Assembly (NCBI RefSeq): GCF_014842915.1
Contig: NZ_JACYXI010000010.1
Span: 62,001-126,000 of the forward strand
Direction of reading: 5' to 3'
From: Roseibium litorale
GTDB taxonomy: Bacteria > Pseudomonadota > Alphaproteobacteria > Rhizobiales > Stappiaceae
Length of the DNA stretch: 64,000 bases
Part shown: one piece after another, positions 55,532 to 64,000 of the stretch
Layout of the letters: every line of letters begins with the position of its first letter
Numbering within the stretch: position 1 is the first letter of the stretch
Translations under genes and position numbers: made by a program
The notes under the pieces: generated by a model
The model's input: only the letters and a program-made list of their open reading frames with translations
Databases searched by the model: none
Told to the model about the DNA's origin: nothing

Positions 55532-56494
55532 TTAGCGTGTAATCTCACTCAAAGATGGCCAGAGTGTGGATCCTGATTTTTTGAAAAATGGAAGCATTTC
55601 GGTCAAAAGGCCACCCGGATTTTCTTCTGCAATGAAATGTCCTCCTGCTATGCTTCTGCCGCTTACTACCTCCGCCCAGCGGGCCCAGACGTCCAGGGGT
55701 GTTTCGCTGGCTTGAGCAATGCCTGTCTGGCCCCACAAGGCGAGTGTCGGACACTTGATCTTTTTTTCCGCTGCGGCATCCACCGCATCATGCTCAAAAT
55801 CGCAGCTGGCTCCGGCACGGTAGTCTTCGCAGGTGGCGGCAATCCGGTCCGCTTGCGCGAAGAAGGCGTGATAGTGGGCAAGGGCGCCTTCGGAGAAACA
55901 ATCGAGCGACTTGGCCGCGGTCCAGCTTGCGAGCGTGTGGTTGAGGAAACTCTCAGCGGAAGCGGCAATCATTTTTTCCGGAAACGGGGCAGGCTGAGCC
56001 AGGAAGGCCCAGTGGTAGACCTTCAAGGCAAAGGCCCGGTCCATTCTGGCCCAGTAGGTATGGGTCGGCAGAATGTCGAGAACCGCCAGCCGCTCAAGCG
56101 TATCCGGGTGATCGAGCGCCAGGCGGTAGGAAACCCTTGCGCCGCGGTCATGCCCTGCAAGAGAGAAGCGCGAATAGCCGAGCTGCTCCATGAGCGCGAC
56201 CATCGTCCGGGCTATTTCCCGTTTGGAATAGGCAGTGTGATCGGAGGAAAGCGGGGGGACCGCGCTTTGGCCATAGCCCGGAAGGTCGGGAATGATCAGG
56301 GTGAAGTGCCGGGCAAGCTCCGGTGCCACCTTGTGCCACATGGCTCCGGTCTGGGGATAGCCATGCAGCAGCAGCAGGGGTGGGCCATTGCCGCCGAGGC
56401 GCAGATAGATTTCTGTGCCTTCGCAAACAAGGTAGCGGGTCTCGAAACCGGGAAAGAGATCCGGCAATTCTTCGCCGGGTAGGGGCTGGATCAC
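55532..56494 (-). CDS. Alpha/beta-hydrolase, haloacetate dehalogenase-like
   Basis: A 320-residue alpha/beta hydrolase. LLLLHGYPQTGAMWHKVAP is the oxyanion-hole segment. The nucleophile is an Asp in AGHDRGARVSYRL, which marks the haloacid/epoxide hydrolase branch. The acid and base regions follow near the C-terminus (GGHFIAEENPG). It could be a fluoroacetate dehalogenase or epoxide hydrolase; the substrate is not determined. I chose GTG 56494 with GGGAG seven bases upstream. Confidence 0.82.
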   Translation of the reverse strand: MIQPLPGEELPDLFPGFETRYLVCEGTEIYLRLGGNGPPLLLLHGYPQTGAMWHKVAPELARHFTLIIPDLPGYGQSAVPPLSSDHTAYSKREIARTMVALMEQLGYSRFSLAGHDRGARVSYRLALDHPDTLERLAVLDILPTHTYWARMDRAFALKVYHWAFLAQPAPFPEKMIAASAESFLNHTLASWTAAKSLDCFSEGALAHYHAFFAQADRIAATCEDYRAGASCDFEHDAVDAAAEKKIKCPTLALWGQTGIAQASETPLDVWARWAEVVSGRSIAGGHFIAEENPGGLLTEMLPFFKKSGSTLWPSLSEITR

Positions 56495-56624
56495 TGTGCA
56501 TCTCCCGAAGCGCGGTTCGGGGTAACGTCGCACAGTCCGCTCTGCAGGTGCAATTCGACCAGAGTATCGGCTCCGGCGGATGAGTTCGGTCTGCCGGAGC
56601 GATTGATTTCAGGCGCGCCGGAAA

Positions 56625-57899
56625 TCAGGCGTCTCGGGCAAGGGCGCGCCAGGCAATGTCCGAGCGGCAGAAGCCTTCGGGCCAGTCGATCTTGGCAATG
56701 GCCGCATAGGCCCGGTCGCGGGCTTCGCGAACGGTCTTGCCACGGGCCGTGACGTTGAGAACGCGGCCGCCATTGGCGAGGATCTTACCATCGCTGGCCT
56801 TCGTACCTGCGTGGAAGATCTGAACGCCTTCTTCGGCGCCTGCGGCTTCAAGGCCACGGATCTCTGTACCTTTCTGATAGGAGCCCGGATAGCCTTCTGC
56901 CGCCATGACGACCGTCAGCGCCACTTCGTCGTGCCAGCGCGCACCGACCTTGTCGAGTGTCCCGTCCGTGGAGGCCATCAGCAGGGTCAGAAGGTCGTCC
57001 TTGAGGCGCATCATCAGCACCTGGCATTCCGGATCGCCGAAACGGGTGTTGAACTCGATCAGCTTGGGACCTGCTTCCGAGATCATCAGACCCGCAAAGA
57101 GAACGCCTTTGAACGGCGTGCCGCGCTTTGCCATTTCGGCAACGGCAGGCTCGATGATTTCCTTCATCGTGCGGGCGGTCAATTCCTCGGTCATGACCGG
57201 AGCCGGGGAATAGGCGCCCATGCCGCCCGTGTTGGGGCCTTCGTCGCCATCAAAGGCGCGCTTGTGGTCCTGGGCCGTTGCGAGCGGCAGGCAGTGCGTG
57301 CCGTCGACCAGCACGAAGAAGCTGGCTTCTTCGCCGGTCAGGAACTCTTCTATCACCACTTCCGCGCCCGCAGCGCCGAACTGGCCGTTGAAGCAATCCT
57401 CGACGGCGTCCAGGGCTTCCTTCTCGGTCATGGCGACAACGACACCCTTGCCCGCGGCCAGGCCATCGGCCTTGATGACGATCGGGGCGCCCTGTTCCTT
57501 TACATAGGCGAGGGCTGCGTCGCGCTCTGAGAAGCGGCTATAGGCAGCAGTCGGGATGTTCGCATCATCGCAAACGCCCTTGGTAAAGGCCTTGGAGCCC
57601 TCAAGCTGGGCAGCGGCCTTGCTGGGGCCGAAAGCCTTGATCCCTGATGCGCTGAGATCGTCCACGATCCCCTCGACCAGCGGCACTTCCGGTCCGACCA
57701 CCACATAGTCGATGGACTTTTCCTTGCAGAAAGCGATCACGGCCGCGTGGTCGGAAACGTCCAAATCGGCGAGCGTCGCGACATCCGCAATGCCCGCATT
57801 GCCGGGGGCAGCATAGATGGTTGTGACGAGGGAGGAGTTGGCGAGCGCCCAGCCGAGGGCATGTTCGCGGCCTCCGGAGCCGATCAGGAGGATATTCAT
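56625..57899 (-). CDS. purD: Phosphoribosylamine-glycine ligase
   Basis: Second step of purine biosynthesis: joins glycine to phosphoribosylamine using ATP. The 424-residue ATP-grasp enzyme shows [19 protein letters not shown] at its N-terminus, [14 protein letters not shown] (ATP-grasp loop), [14 protein letters not shown] and [20 protein letters not shown] 57899 is the natural start. It is divergent from an acetyltransferase gene 125 bases away. Confidence 0.97.
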   Translation of the reverse strand: MNILLIGSGGREHALGWALANSSLVTTIYAAPGNAGIADVATLADLDVSDHAAVIAFCKEKSIDYVVVGPEVPLVEGIVDDLSASGIKAFGPSKAAAQLEGSKAFTKGVCDDANIPTAAYSRFSERDAALAYVKEQGAPIVIKADGLAAGKGVVVAMTEKEALDAVEDCFNGQFGAAGAEVVIEEFLTGEEASFFVLVDGTHCLPLATAQDHKRAFDGDEGPNTGGMGAYSPAPVMTEELTARTMKEIIEPAVAEMAKRGTPFKGVLFAGLMISEAGPKLIEFNTRFGDPECQVLMMRLKDDLLTLLMASTDGTLDKVGARWHDEVALTVVMAAEGYPGSYQKGTEIRGLEAAGAEEGVQIFHAGTKASDGKILANGGRVLNVTARGKTVREARDRAYAAIAKIDWPEGFCRSDIAWRALARDA

Positions 57900-58024
57900 G
57901 AAGCGCAGTCTCTCTTTCGATGGCAGGTGTTGCCGGGGACCGGATGCCTCCCGGACTGACCGGAGGCTGTTTGAGCGGCGGTCTACCATGGCAGGGGGCA
58001 GCGGACAATGCGGGCAGGTGGCCG

Positions 58025-58492
58025 ATGCGCGCCAATTTTGAACTGATCCTGGCGGGGCCCGCCCACGGGCGTATTTTGCGTGCGCTTGCCGATGAGGCGT
58101 TGGCAGAAGATGCTGCTTCCTTCGCGAAAGAAGAGGCCGACGCCTTTAACCGGCTGCTGGTCGATGCGGGGGCAGGCCGCATTTACTTGCTGACCGTATC
58201 CGGGGAACCTGCCGGCTTCGTTATTGTGCTGTACCGGCATTCCGTCCGTCCGGCGGGACGGGTTGCGGTCATCAGCGACTTTTATCTCCGGCGCGGCCAT
58301 CGCGGCAGGCCGATTGCCCGCAGGGCTCTCAGGGACGTGCTGCTTGATCTGGATGCCTTCGGGATTGCGGGCGTTGACGCGTTGGCGCATCCCGGCAGCG
58401 AGCTGGCCCGTCTGCTTGAAATGGAAGGTTTTCAGGTGGAGGGCGGGTGTCTTTACCGCTGTTGCTTGCAGGATTTCGATCCAATGCCCTAA
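58025..58492 (+). CDS. GNAT-like acetyltransferase
   Basis: A 155-residue protein with the GNAT layout: strands around [18 protein letters not shown] and [20 protein letters not shown], where [10 protein letters not shown] replaces the usual acetyl-CoA P-loop R/QxxGxG/A. The Q/R-x-x-G-x-x-I spacing is close but not perfect, so donor binding is likely but unproven. ATG 58025 with AGGTGG upstream is chosen over earlier in-frame codons. A diguanylate cyclase follows 73 bases later. Confidence 0.7.
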   Translation: MRANFELILAGPAHGRILRALADEALAEDAASFAKEEADAFNRLLVDAGAGRIYLLTVSGEPAGFVIVLYRHSVRPAGRVAVISDFYLRRGHRGRPIARRALRDVLLDLDAFGIAGVDALAHPGSELARLLEMEGFQVEGGCLYRCCLQDFDPMP

Positions 58493-58565
58493 CGCTGGGC
58501 AAAGTTGGGTGAAACTCACGCAGTTTACCGCCTTGTCAAAACTATCCGGGCTGCTACAGAGAGGC

Positions 58566-59825
58566 ATGCTCTCTTCGAATGTCTTTTTGCTGGTCGTTCA
58601 GGCTACGCTTTACTTCACCGTCATGATGACGCTGCTCCGGGCCCGTAAATCGCTCGGAATAGGCGTTTTCATGTGCGCGCTTGGCGTGATGCATTTTCTT
58701 GAGACCTATCTCGCGAGTGTCTTCTACATCCAGCTTCCTTTCGGCATCATCTCGCCCGGTTCGACAGTGATGTTCTCCGGCAAGCTGCTGATGATCCTGC
58801 TGCTCTACATTCGCGAAGATGCGGCGGTTGTCCGCCAGCCCATCTACGGCCTGTTGATCGGGAACTTCCTGATCGTCGGGCTGGTGATGATCCTGCGCAA
58901 CCACAACACCGTATCGGTGGTCCCCGGTCATGTGCCTGACATCGGATTCGTCGATGAAATGGGCTGGCTGATGGTGTGGGGCACCATTCTGCTGTTCCTG
59001 GATTCGGTTGGCATCATCGTTCTTTACGAGCGGATGGGTAATCTGTTCGGCCGTCATCTCGGATGGCGTTTTCTCTTTTGTGGTGCTGTGATGCTGAGCT
59101 TCGATCAGGCGGGTTTCTATCTGGCTCTGCGCTATATTTCGCAGGCGCCGATTGAGGTTTTCCTGGGCGGCTGGATGGCGAAGATGTTTGCAACCGTGGT
59201 CTACACGGGCTTCTTCATCACCTACCTGAAATTCTTCGACGACGAGAAGCGCTGGCTTACCCATCGTCCGTTCCGCGACGTGTTCCAGGTGCTCACGTTC
59301 CGCGAGCGCTATCAGGATCTTCTGGAGACAACGAGCCTGGATCATCTGACGGGCGCCTTCCTCCGCCGGCGCTATGATGCTCACGCTCCGGAAATTCTGA
59401 AGGAGTGTCTAGAGGCGGGAAAACCGCTGTCCATGCTGATTTTCGACATCGATCACTTCAAGGGTGTGAACGACCGTCTCGGCCATCAGGTAGGCGATCA
59501 GGTCCTCAAGGCTGTCGGTAAACTTCTGAAGGAGAATGTCCGGCAGCAAGACAGTCTTTACCGGGTGGGCGGCGAAGAGTTCGTCATGCTGGCCTGCCAT
59601 TTGTCCGCGGACAAGGCCGTGGGGCTAGCTGAACGGATCCGAAAGCAAATCGAGCAAGTCAGCGACGTCACGCTGCCGGAAAAGGTGACAGTCAGCATCG
59701 GTGTTGCTTGTGCGCCGGACGATGGCGCCCGTCTCGACGATCTGTTCCGCGTTGCCGATCAGCGGCTTTATGAAGCCAAGCACCGCGGGCGGAATCGGGT
59801 CTCCGGCCCTTCACCTCTGGCCTGA
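58566..59825 (+). CDS. Membrane-bound diguanylate cyclase
   Basis: A 419-residue c-di-GMP synthase. About seven hydrophobic helices fill residues 1-230, a sensor region I cannot assign to a named domain. It contains an SGKLLMILLLYIREDA stretch that may recur in other GGDEF proteins. The GGDEF domain (about 255-415) has YRVGGEEFVML, the active GGEEF variant, and RQQD five residues upstream, an intact inhibitory site. It should therefore be an active, product-inhibited cyclase. ATG 58566 has GAGAGG four bases upstream. Confidence 0.9.
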   Translation: MLSSNVFLLVVQATLYFTVMMTLLRARKSLGIGVFMCALGVMHFLETYLASVFYIQLPFGIISPGSTVMFSGKLLMILLLYIREDAAVVRQPIYGLLIGNFLIVGLVMILRNHNTVSVVPGHVPDIGFVDEMGWLMVWGTILLFLDSVGIIVLYERMGNLFGRHLGWRFLFCGAVMLSFDQAGFYLALRYISQAPIEVFLGGWMAKMFATVVYTGFFITYLKFFDDEKRWLTHRPFRDVFQVLTFRERYQDLLETTSLDHLTGAFLRRRYDAHAPEILKECLEAGKPLSMLIFDIDHFKGVNDRLGHQVGDQVLKAVGKLLKENVRQQDSLYRVGGEEFVMLACHLSADKAVGLAERIRKQIEQVSDVTLPEKVTVSIGVACAPDDGARLDDLFRVADQRLYEAKHRGRNRVSGPSPLA

Positions 59826-59892
59826 CCTTTAGAAGATCTGCCGCTTTAGAAAACACTCGCCAAGCATCGCTTCGGCGCGTTAAACCGTGGTC

Positions 59893-60837
59893 ATGATTTT
59901 CGGAACAAAAGACACGGGCCCAGTCGCTGACGCGGTCAAGCGCCACTGGGTTGATACACGGCTTCCAGCCTGGGCACGCCCCTATGCGCGCCTGGCCCGG
60001 TGGGAGCGCCCCATTGGCTGGTGGCTGCTGCTTTGGCCCTGCTGGTGGTCCGCAGCGCTTGCTGCCATCAAGGCAGGGCATCTTGGCCCCAATCTCTGGC
60101 ACCTCGCACTGTTTTTAATCGGCGCGGTAGCTATGCGCGGCGCAGGCTGCACCTACAACGATCTTGTCGACGAAGACATTGATGCTCAGGTCGAACGGAC
60201 CCGCTCCCGGCCCATTCCAGCCGGTCAGGTTTCCCGGACGCAGGCCAAGTTCTTTCTGGTCCTTCAGGCGGTTGTGGGTCTTGTTGTTCTGCTGCAGTTC
60301 AACACCTACACGATCCTTCTCGGGATCGCTTCGCTGCTGCCTGTTGCCGTCTATCCGTTCATGAAGCGGGTGACGAACTGGCCGCAGTTCTTCCTCGGGC
60401 TCGCCTTTTCCTGGGGTGCTTTAATGGGCTGGGCTGCTGAATTCGGCCATATTGGCTGGGCGCCTGTCGCGCTTTATATCGGCGGGATCTGTTGGACGAT
60501 CGGCTACGATACGATCTACGCCCATCAGGACAAAGAGGATGATGCGCTCGTAGGCGTGAAGTCGACGGCCCGTCTGTTCGGCATCTTCACCAAGCCCGCG
60601 ATGCTGCTGCTCTACGCTGCTGCGACCGTTCTCTTCGCACTGGCGGCAACCCTGGCGGATGCCGGTCCTGCGGCCTTTGCTGGCATTGCCATTGGCGCGC
60701 TTCACCTGCTTTGGCAGGCGATCATTCTGGACATTGATGATCCCGACCAGTGCCTGAAACTGTTCAGATCCAACACGGCTTATGGCTGGATCCTCTTCAT
60801 TGGTCTCGTTCTGGATTCTTTGATCGGGAATTTCTAA
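59893..60837 (+). CDS. ubiA: 4-Hydroxybenzoate polyprenyltransferase
   Basis: Attaches the polyprenyl tail to 4-hydroxybenzoate in ubiquinone synthesis, in the inner membrane. The 314-residue protein has about eight membrane helices and both aspartate motifs that bind the prenyl diphosphate: YNDLVDEDIDAQVERT and DTIYAHQDKEDD. ARWERPIGWWLLLWP is the N-terminal family signature. ATG 59893 is preferred to a GTG two codons earlier. It converges with the DUF6101 gene at a shared hairpin. Confidence 0.95.
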   Translation: MIFGTKDTGPVADAVKRHWVDTRLPAWARPYARLARWERPIGWWLLLWPCWWSAALAAIKAGHLGPNLWHLALFLIGAVAMRGAGCTYNDLVDEDIDAQVERTRSRPIPAGQVSRTQAKFFLVLQAVVGLVVLLQFNTYTILLGIASLLPVAVYPFMKRVTNWPQFFLGLAFSWGALMGWAAEFGHIGWAPVALYIGGICWTIGYDTIYAHQDKEDDALVGVKSTARLFGIFTKPAMLLLYAAATVLFALAATLADAGPAAFAGIAIGALHLLWQAIILDIDDPDQCLKLFRSNTAYGWILFIGLVLDSLIGNF

Positions 60838-60848
60838 GGAACTTCAAA

Positions 60849-60870
60849 CCCGGTCCTGCTCAGGACCGGG
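60849..60870. terminator. Shared hairpin between ubiA and the DUF6101 gene
   Basis: CCCGGTCCT (60849-60857), loop GCTC, AGGACCGGG (60862-60870). The stop codon of the minus-strand gene (60860-60862) lies in its loop. Weak T tract, but position and symmetry fit a bidirectional terminator. Confidence 0.7.
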
Positions 60871-61459
60871 CAATGATTTCCCGCTCGTCCCGGTGGACCG
60901 GGAGAGTTGCCCCTGCTGCCCCGCGCTGACGGCGGACCAGAAAGCGGGGGCGGCGCCCCGTCAGAAGCGCCAGCTTGCGGCGCTGGGCAGGCTGACCTGC
61001 GGGGTTGGCACTATAGGCCTCAATCGGCTTGACCCGGCCACCCAAATCACACACCAGCATCGGCAGTTCGAGAGCAGAGGCCCATGCCGGCCATGCGGCT
61101 GCAAGCTGCTCGGCTCTTTCCGTATCCGCCAGAAGAACCGAAAGCTGGGGATCCGTGTGCTTGAGGATCAGCCGTGCCCGGATCGCGCCGGGTGTTGCGC
61201 CCGGGGTGATCTGCACCATCACTCCGCAGAAGGACTGAACCGGAAGAACAACCGTCGCGTCTTCTGCACCGGCCATATGACGGGTGATCGAAACACTGGT
61301 GCGGTCCAGATGAACTTGCACCTGTTCACCGGTAAAAGCGCCGCTGAATGCATCCGGCATCCTGCTTTGGAAGATGTTGGGCAGTAGAGCCGGATCAGGA
61401 AGTGGTTGAACTTCCGATCCATGCTCAAAAGCTCTGTCTTGTAATGCTTGACGTCCCAA
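60860..61459 (-). CDS. DUF6101-family protein
   Basis: A 199-residue protein that I recognise as DUF6101, conserved in this bacterial order and of unknown function. The C-terminus carries the family's RRPRFLVRRQRG tail; the middle is beta-rich (QVHLDRTSVSITRHMAGA, then VLPVQSFCGVMVQI) and resembles a PilZ-like or similar small barrel only loosely. The start is a TTG at 61459 with GGAGAGG five bases upstream. It is divergent from pmbA, in a conserved neighbourhood. Confidence 0.75.
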   Translation of the reverse strand: MGRQALQDRAFEHGSEVQPLPDPALLPNIFQSRMPDAFSGAFTGEQVQVHLDRTSVSITRHMAGAEDATVVLPVQSFCGVMVQITPGATPGAIRARLILKHTDPQLSVLLADTERAEQLAAAWPAWASALELPMLVCDLGGRVKPIEAYSANPAGQPAQRRKLALLTGRRPRFLVRRQRGAAGATLPVHRDEREIIARS

Positions 61460-61704
61460 TTTGCCTCTCCGTCGGACCCTGGTTGTTTTTTAGGTCTCGC
61501 GAATGAGTTCACACTAGCGCTGGGCGGTGGCGATCCACTTAACGGATACGGTTAAAAAAGTTTGATTTTAAAGAGGGTTACTTAAATCTAACTCGAACGG
61601 TAACCTTTGTGAAACCAAGAGGGCTGGGGTTGGCGGTTCGCCTGCGCTTGCTCCCTTTTGGCCATCGTCCTAAACAGGGTTTCCCATCAGGAGAGACATG
61701 CACC

Positions 61705-63048
61705 ATGGCAGACATCATCGACCAGAGTGAACTGGAGCGCCGGGCAGGCCAGCTTGTGGAAGCAGCCCGGAAGGCTGGCGCGGATGCCTGCGATGCGGTC
61801 GCGGTAACCGGTGTGTCCCTGGCGGTTGATGTGCGCGATGGCAAGGTCGAGGAAACCGACAGGGCGGAAGGGGACGATGTTACCTTGCGGGTGTTCGTCG
61901 GCAAGCGGACGGCTTCCGTTTCCGCCAACCGGATCGACGATCCGGCGGCCCTTGCCGAACGCGCCGTCGCCATGGCCAAGGTTACACCGGAAGACCCCTA
62001 TGCCGGGCTCGCGGACCCGGATCTGCTGCTCAAGCGCCTTCCTGAGCTAGAGCTGCTGGATCCTTCCGAGATGGACGCCGCCCGTCTTGCCGACCGGGCG
62101 CGAGAGGCAGAAGCCGCGGGCCTCTCGGTCTCGGGCGTGTCCAAGTCCGGTGGCGCGTCTGCGTCCTGGCGGCTGGCAGGTGTCGTCCTCGTCACCAGCC
62201 ACGGGTTCTCCGGTTCCTATCTCAGCTCCCGCAACGGCATTTCCATGACGGCGGTCGCGGGCGAGGGCACGGGCATGGAGCGGGATTATGACTTTGATTC
62301 CCAGACCTTCTTTGAGGATATGGAAGATCCGGCGCTGATTGGCCGCAGAGCCGGTGAGCGGGCTGTGCGCCGCCTCAATCCGAAGAAGATTTCCACCCGA
62401 ACAGCCAATGTCCTTTATGAATCGCGCGCTGCCCGCAGCCTTCTGGGTCATTTTGCCGGTGCGGTGAATGGGGCTTCCATCGCCCGAAAGACCAGTTTCC
62501 TGAAGGACCGGATGGGCCAGCAGGTATTTGGAGCAGGCATCCGGATTGTCGATGACCCATTCAAGCCGCGCGGTGGGGCAACCCGTCCCTTCGATGGCGA
62601 AGGCACGGGCGCGGAAGTGCTGAACATGGTCGAGGACGGTGTTCTGAAGCACTGGTTCCTGGATGGGGCCACAGCACGCGAACTGGGCCTGCAGCCAAAT
62701 GGCAGAGCCCATCGCGGTGGAGCCGGTACGTCTCCCGGTTCCACCAACCTGACCTTCATGCCGGGCGAAAAGTCTCCCGAAGAGATGATGAAGGAAATGG
62801 GCAGCGGGCTTCTGGTCAGTGATCTGATCGGCCACGGCGTCAATGGGGTGACAGGGGATTACTCCCGCGGGGCCGCCGGTTTCTGGTTCGAAAATGGCGA
62901 GGTTGTCCAGGCCGTCAGCGAAATTACCATTGCCGGAAACCTGACGGACATGTTTGCCCGGATGGTTCCGGCCAGCGACCTTGATGCGCGTTATTCGACG
63001 GCAACCCCGTCGATCATGATCGAGGGGCTTGCCATTGCCGGAGACTGA
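61705..63048 (+). CDS. pmbA: TldD/PmbA-family peptidase subunit
   Basis: A 447-residue protein of the TldD/TldE (PmbA) family, which forms a heterodimeric zinc protease that trims modified peptides and antitoxins. The N-terminal region (ELERRAGQLVEAARKAGADA, then VRDGKVEETDRAEGDD) and the C-terminal GVNGVTGDYSRGAAGFW block are those of PmbA/TldE, the subunit lacking the HExxxH metal site. ATG 61705 lies after AGGAGA. The active TldD partner is not in the window. Confidence 0.9.
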   Translation: MADIIDQSELERRAGQLVEAARKAGADACDAVAVTGVSLAVDVRDGKVEETDRAEGDDVTLRVFVGKRTASVSANRIDDPAALAERAVAMAKVTPEDPYAGLADPDLLLKRLPELELLDPSEMDAARLADRAREAEAAGLSVSGVSKSGGASASWRLAGVVLVTSHGFSGSYLSSRNGISMTAVAGEGTGMERDYDFDSQTFFEDMEDPALIGRRAGERAVRRLNPKKISTRTANVLYESRAARSLLGHFAGAVNGASIARKTSFLKDRMGQQVFGAGIRIVDDPFKPRGGATRPFDGEGTGAEVLNMVEDGVLKHWFLDGATARELGLQPNGRAHRGGAGTSPGSTNLTFMPGEKSPEEMMKEMGSGLLVSDLIGHGVNGVTGDYSRGAAGFWFENGEVVQAVSEITIAGNLTDMFARMVPASDLDARYSTATPSIMIEGLAIAGD

Positions 63049-63049
63049 C

Positions 63050-63847
63050 ATGCGCCGGGCTTCTTCCCTGAACGCCGATGATCTGGAGCTTCTGGAGGCT
63101 GCCGCCCGGACAGCGGGAGAGCTTGCCATGAGCTTCTTCGGCCAGGACCCCCGCCGCTGGTTCAAGGACAACAATTCCCCGGTGTCCGAAGCCGACATGG
63201 CGGTTGATAGGCATCTGGCGGAAGTGCTGCGCAATGCCCGGCCCGGCTACGGCTGGCTTTCTGAAGAGACGGTGGACAGCCCGGAACGGCTTTCCTGCGA
63301 ACGCACCTTCATCGTTGATCCGATCGATGGCACCCGTGCATTTCTGCTCGGCGGCGATGAATGGACCGTTTCACTGGCGGTGGCCGAAGCAGGGCGCCCA
63401 GTTGCGGCAGCTCTTCTTTGCCCTGTCAGGGGAGAGATGTTCCTGGCAACCACGGGCGGCGGCGCAACGCTGAACGGCGAGGTGATGAAGGTCTCTGGCC
63501 ATGAGAAACTGGCCGGGTCGCGGCTTGCGGCCCCGCATTCGGTCACTGCGAATGCAGGTGTCCGGGCCATGGGGTTTCAGTCCGGGCCCGGCATCCGGTC
63601 GCTGGCCTACCGCATCGCCCTGGTCGCGGCAAACCGGCTGGAAGTTGCCGCGGCGCGGGCCTATGCGAATGACTGGGATCTTGCGGCAGCCGATCTTTTG
63701 GTGCAGGAAGCAGGCGGCAGATTAACCGACCTTGATGGGCAGGCTGTTTCCTACAACCGGTCCTCCACCCGCCACCCGGCCTTGATCGCTGCACCTTTGC
63801 AGCTGGTTCCCGCCGTTTGTGGTGCCCTTAAGGGCGTGGTCAGCTGA
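63050..63847 (+). CDS. Inositol-monophosphatase-family protein, CysQ-like
   Basis: A 265-residue magnesium-dependent phosphatase. The metal-binding signature is FIVDPIDGTRAFLLGGDEW, preceded by a SEETV metal site, and the second motif is NDWDLAAADLLVQEAGG. It fits inositol monophosphatases or 3'(2'),5'-bisphosphate nucleotidases (CysQ); sequence alone does not separate them. It begins two bases after the pmbA stop (TGA-C-ATG), so the two are likely co-translated. A DUF4170 gene follows, the usual arrangement in this order. Confidence 0.85.
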   Translation: MRRASSLNADDLELLEAAARTAGELAMSFFGQDPRRWFKDNNSPVSEADMAVDRHLAEVLRNARPGYGWLSEETVDSPERLSCERTFIVDPIDGTRAFLLGGDEWTVSLAVAEAGRPVAAALLCPVRGEMFLATTGGGATLNGEVMKVSGHEKLAGSRLAAPHSVTANAGVRAMGFQSGPGIRSLAYRIALVAANRLEVAAARAYANDWDLAAADLLVQEAGGRLTDLDGQAVSYNRSSTRHPALIAAPLQLVPAVCGALKGVVS

Positions 63848-63889
63848 CCCTATGAACCGTTTAAACGGCAACGAGCAGGATCAAGAGAC

Positions 63890-64000
63890 ATGAGCGAAGC
63901 CGAAACTCCGAAGCAGCTTCTCCACCTTGTGTTTGGCGGTGAGCTGGACAATCCGGAAGGCCTGACATTCCGCGATCTCGAAGCGCTGGACATTGTCGGC
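63890..64000 (+). CDS. DUF4170-family protein, truncated by window end
   Basis: The first 37 codons of a small protein. The HLVFGGELDNPEGLTFRDL stretch followed by DIVG matches the DUF4170 family, a short protein of unknown function usually found just after the inositol-monophosphatase-like gene, as here. AAGAG lies upstream of ATG 63890. The rest lies beyond the window. Confidence 0.75.
   Translation, partial: MSEAETPKQLLHLVFGGELDNPEGLTFRDLEALDIVG

Overview
The window reads as the chromosome of a free-living alphaproteobacterium of the order Hyphomicrobiales (Rhizobiales). The best guess is a marine Stappiaceae-type genome (Roseibium, Labrenzia, Stappia, Pannonibacter), inferred from protein style and gene order rather than from any database search. 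Supporting signs are the hisS-hisZ-hisG operon, the ribF/ileS/lspA and tadA/rluB/rsmD neighbourhoods, and the ubiA - DUF6101 - pmbA - inositol-monophosphatase - DUF4170 run. Lines counted in ordinary genes are about 60 percent GC. Coding density is high. I see no tRNA, rRNA, CRISPR array, prophage or complete insertion sequence.

Layout. 0-2 kb: a CheZ phosphatase, 3-methyladenine glycosylase I and a candidate small RNA. 2-5.8 kb: histidine genes hisS, hisZ, hisG on the minus strand; the middle of hisS is an AT-rich patch. 6-9.7 kb: a three-gene lipid-linked glycan operon (GT2-GtrA, GT39, and a ChbG/YdjC-like protein that has lost metal ligands), closed by a strong terminator. 9.8-11.6 kb: a Crp-type regulator with a matching palindrome upstream, a group III truncated haemoglobin and a YciA thioesterase. 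11.6-17 kb: small and exported proteins including a beta-trefoil/META fusion, a divergent LysR/YeiH pair, SlyX and a glutathione transferase. 17-21.4 kb: an RND efflux pump with its adaptor. 21.7-23.8 kb: groES-groEL under a CIRCE operator. 24-28 kb: an exported protein, a sigma-54 activator and a TipF-like degenerate EAL protein. 28-32 kb: an M16 peptidase pair and a lipoprotein. 32-38.5 kb: lspA, ileS, a DMT transporter, ribF and a MaoC hydratase on the minus strand. 38.7-41.2 kb: cheY and a second cheZ, a 264-bp structured mobile-element-like repeat, and a HAD hydrolase. 41.3-49.6 kb: mutL, an ammonium-transporter/GGDEF/EAL fusion, tadA, rluB and rsmD. 49.6-64 kb: an exported metallo-beta-lactamase-fold protein, patatin, a large GGDEF-EAL protein, alpha/beta hydrolase, purD, acetyltransferase, diguanylate cyclase, ubiA, DUF6101, pmbA, a CysQ-like phosphatase and the start of a DUF4170 gene.

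Themes. Cyclic-di-GMP signalling is prominent: a degenerate EAL protein, two dual GGDEF-EAL proteins and a GGDEF cyclase lie within 34 kb, each with a different membrane or sensor input. The most striking gene is the 1078-residue fusion of an apparently complete ammonium channel to HAMP-like, PAS, GGDEF and EAL domains, which looks like an ammonium-responsive c-di-GMP switch. Two CheZ phosphatases are present without other flagellar genes, one of them with two candidate CheY-binding tail peptides.

The best non-coding candidates are the repeat at 40,061-40,328 (31-bp inverted ends, TA flanks, two long internal hairpins) and a possible small RNA near 1,850-1,951 whose first hairpin displays a loop of six cytosines. 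All functional statements come from motif reading by eye; none was tested by alignment software.
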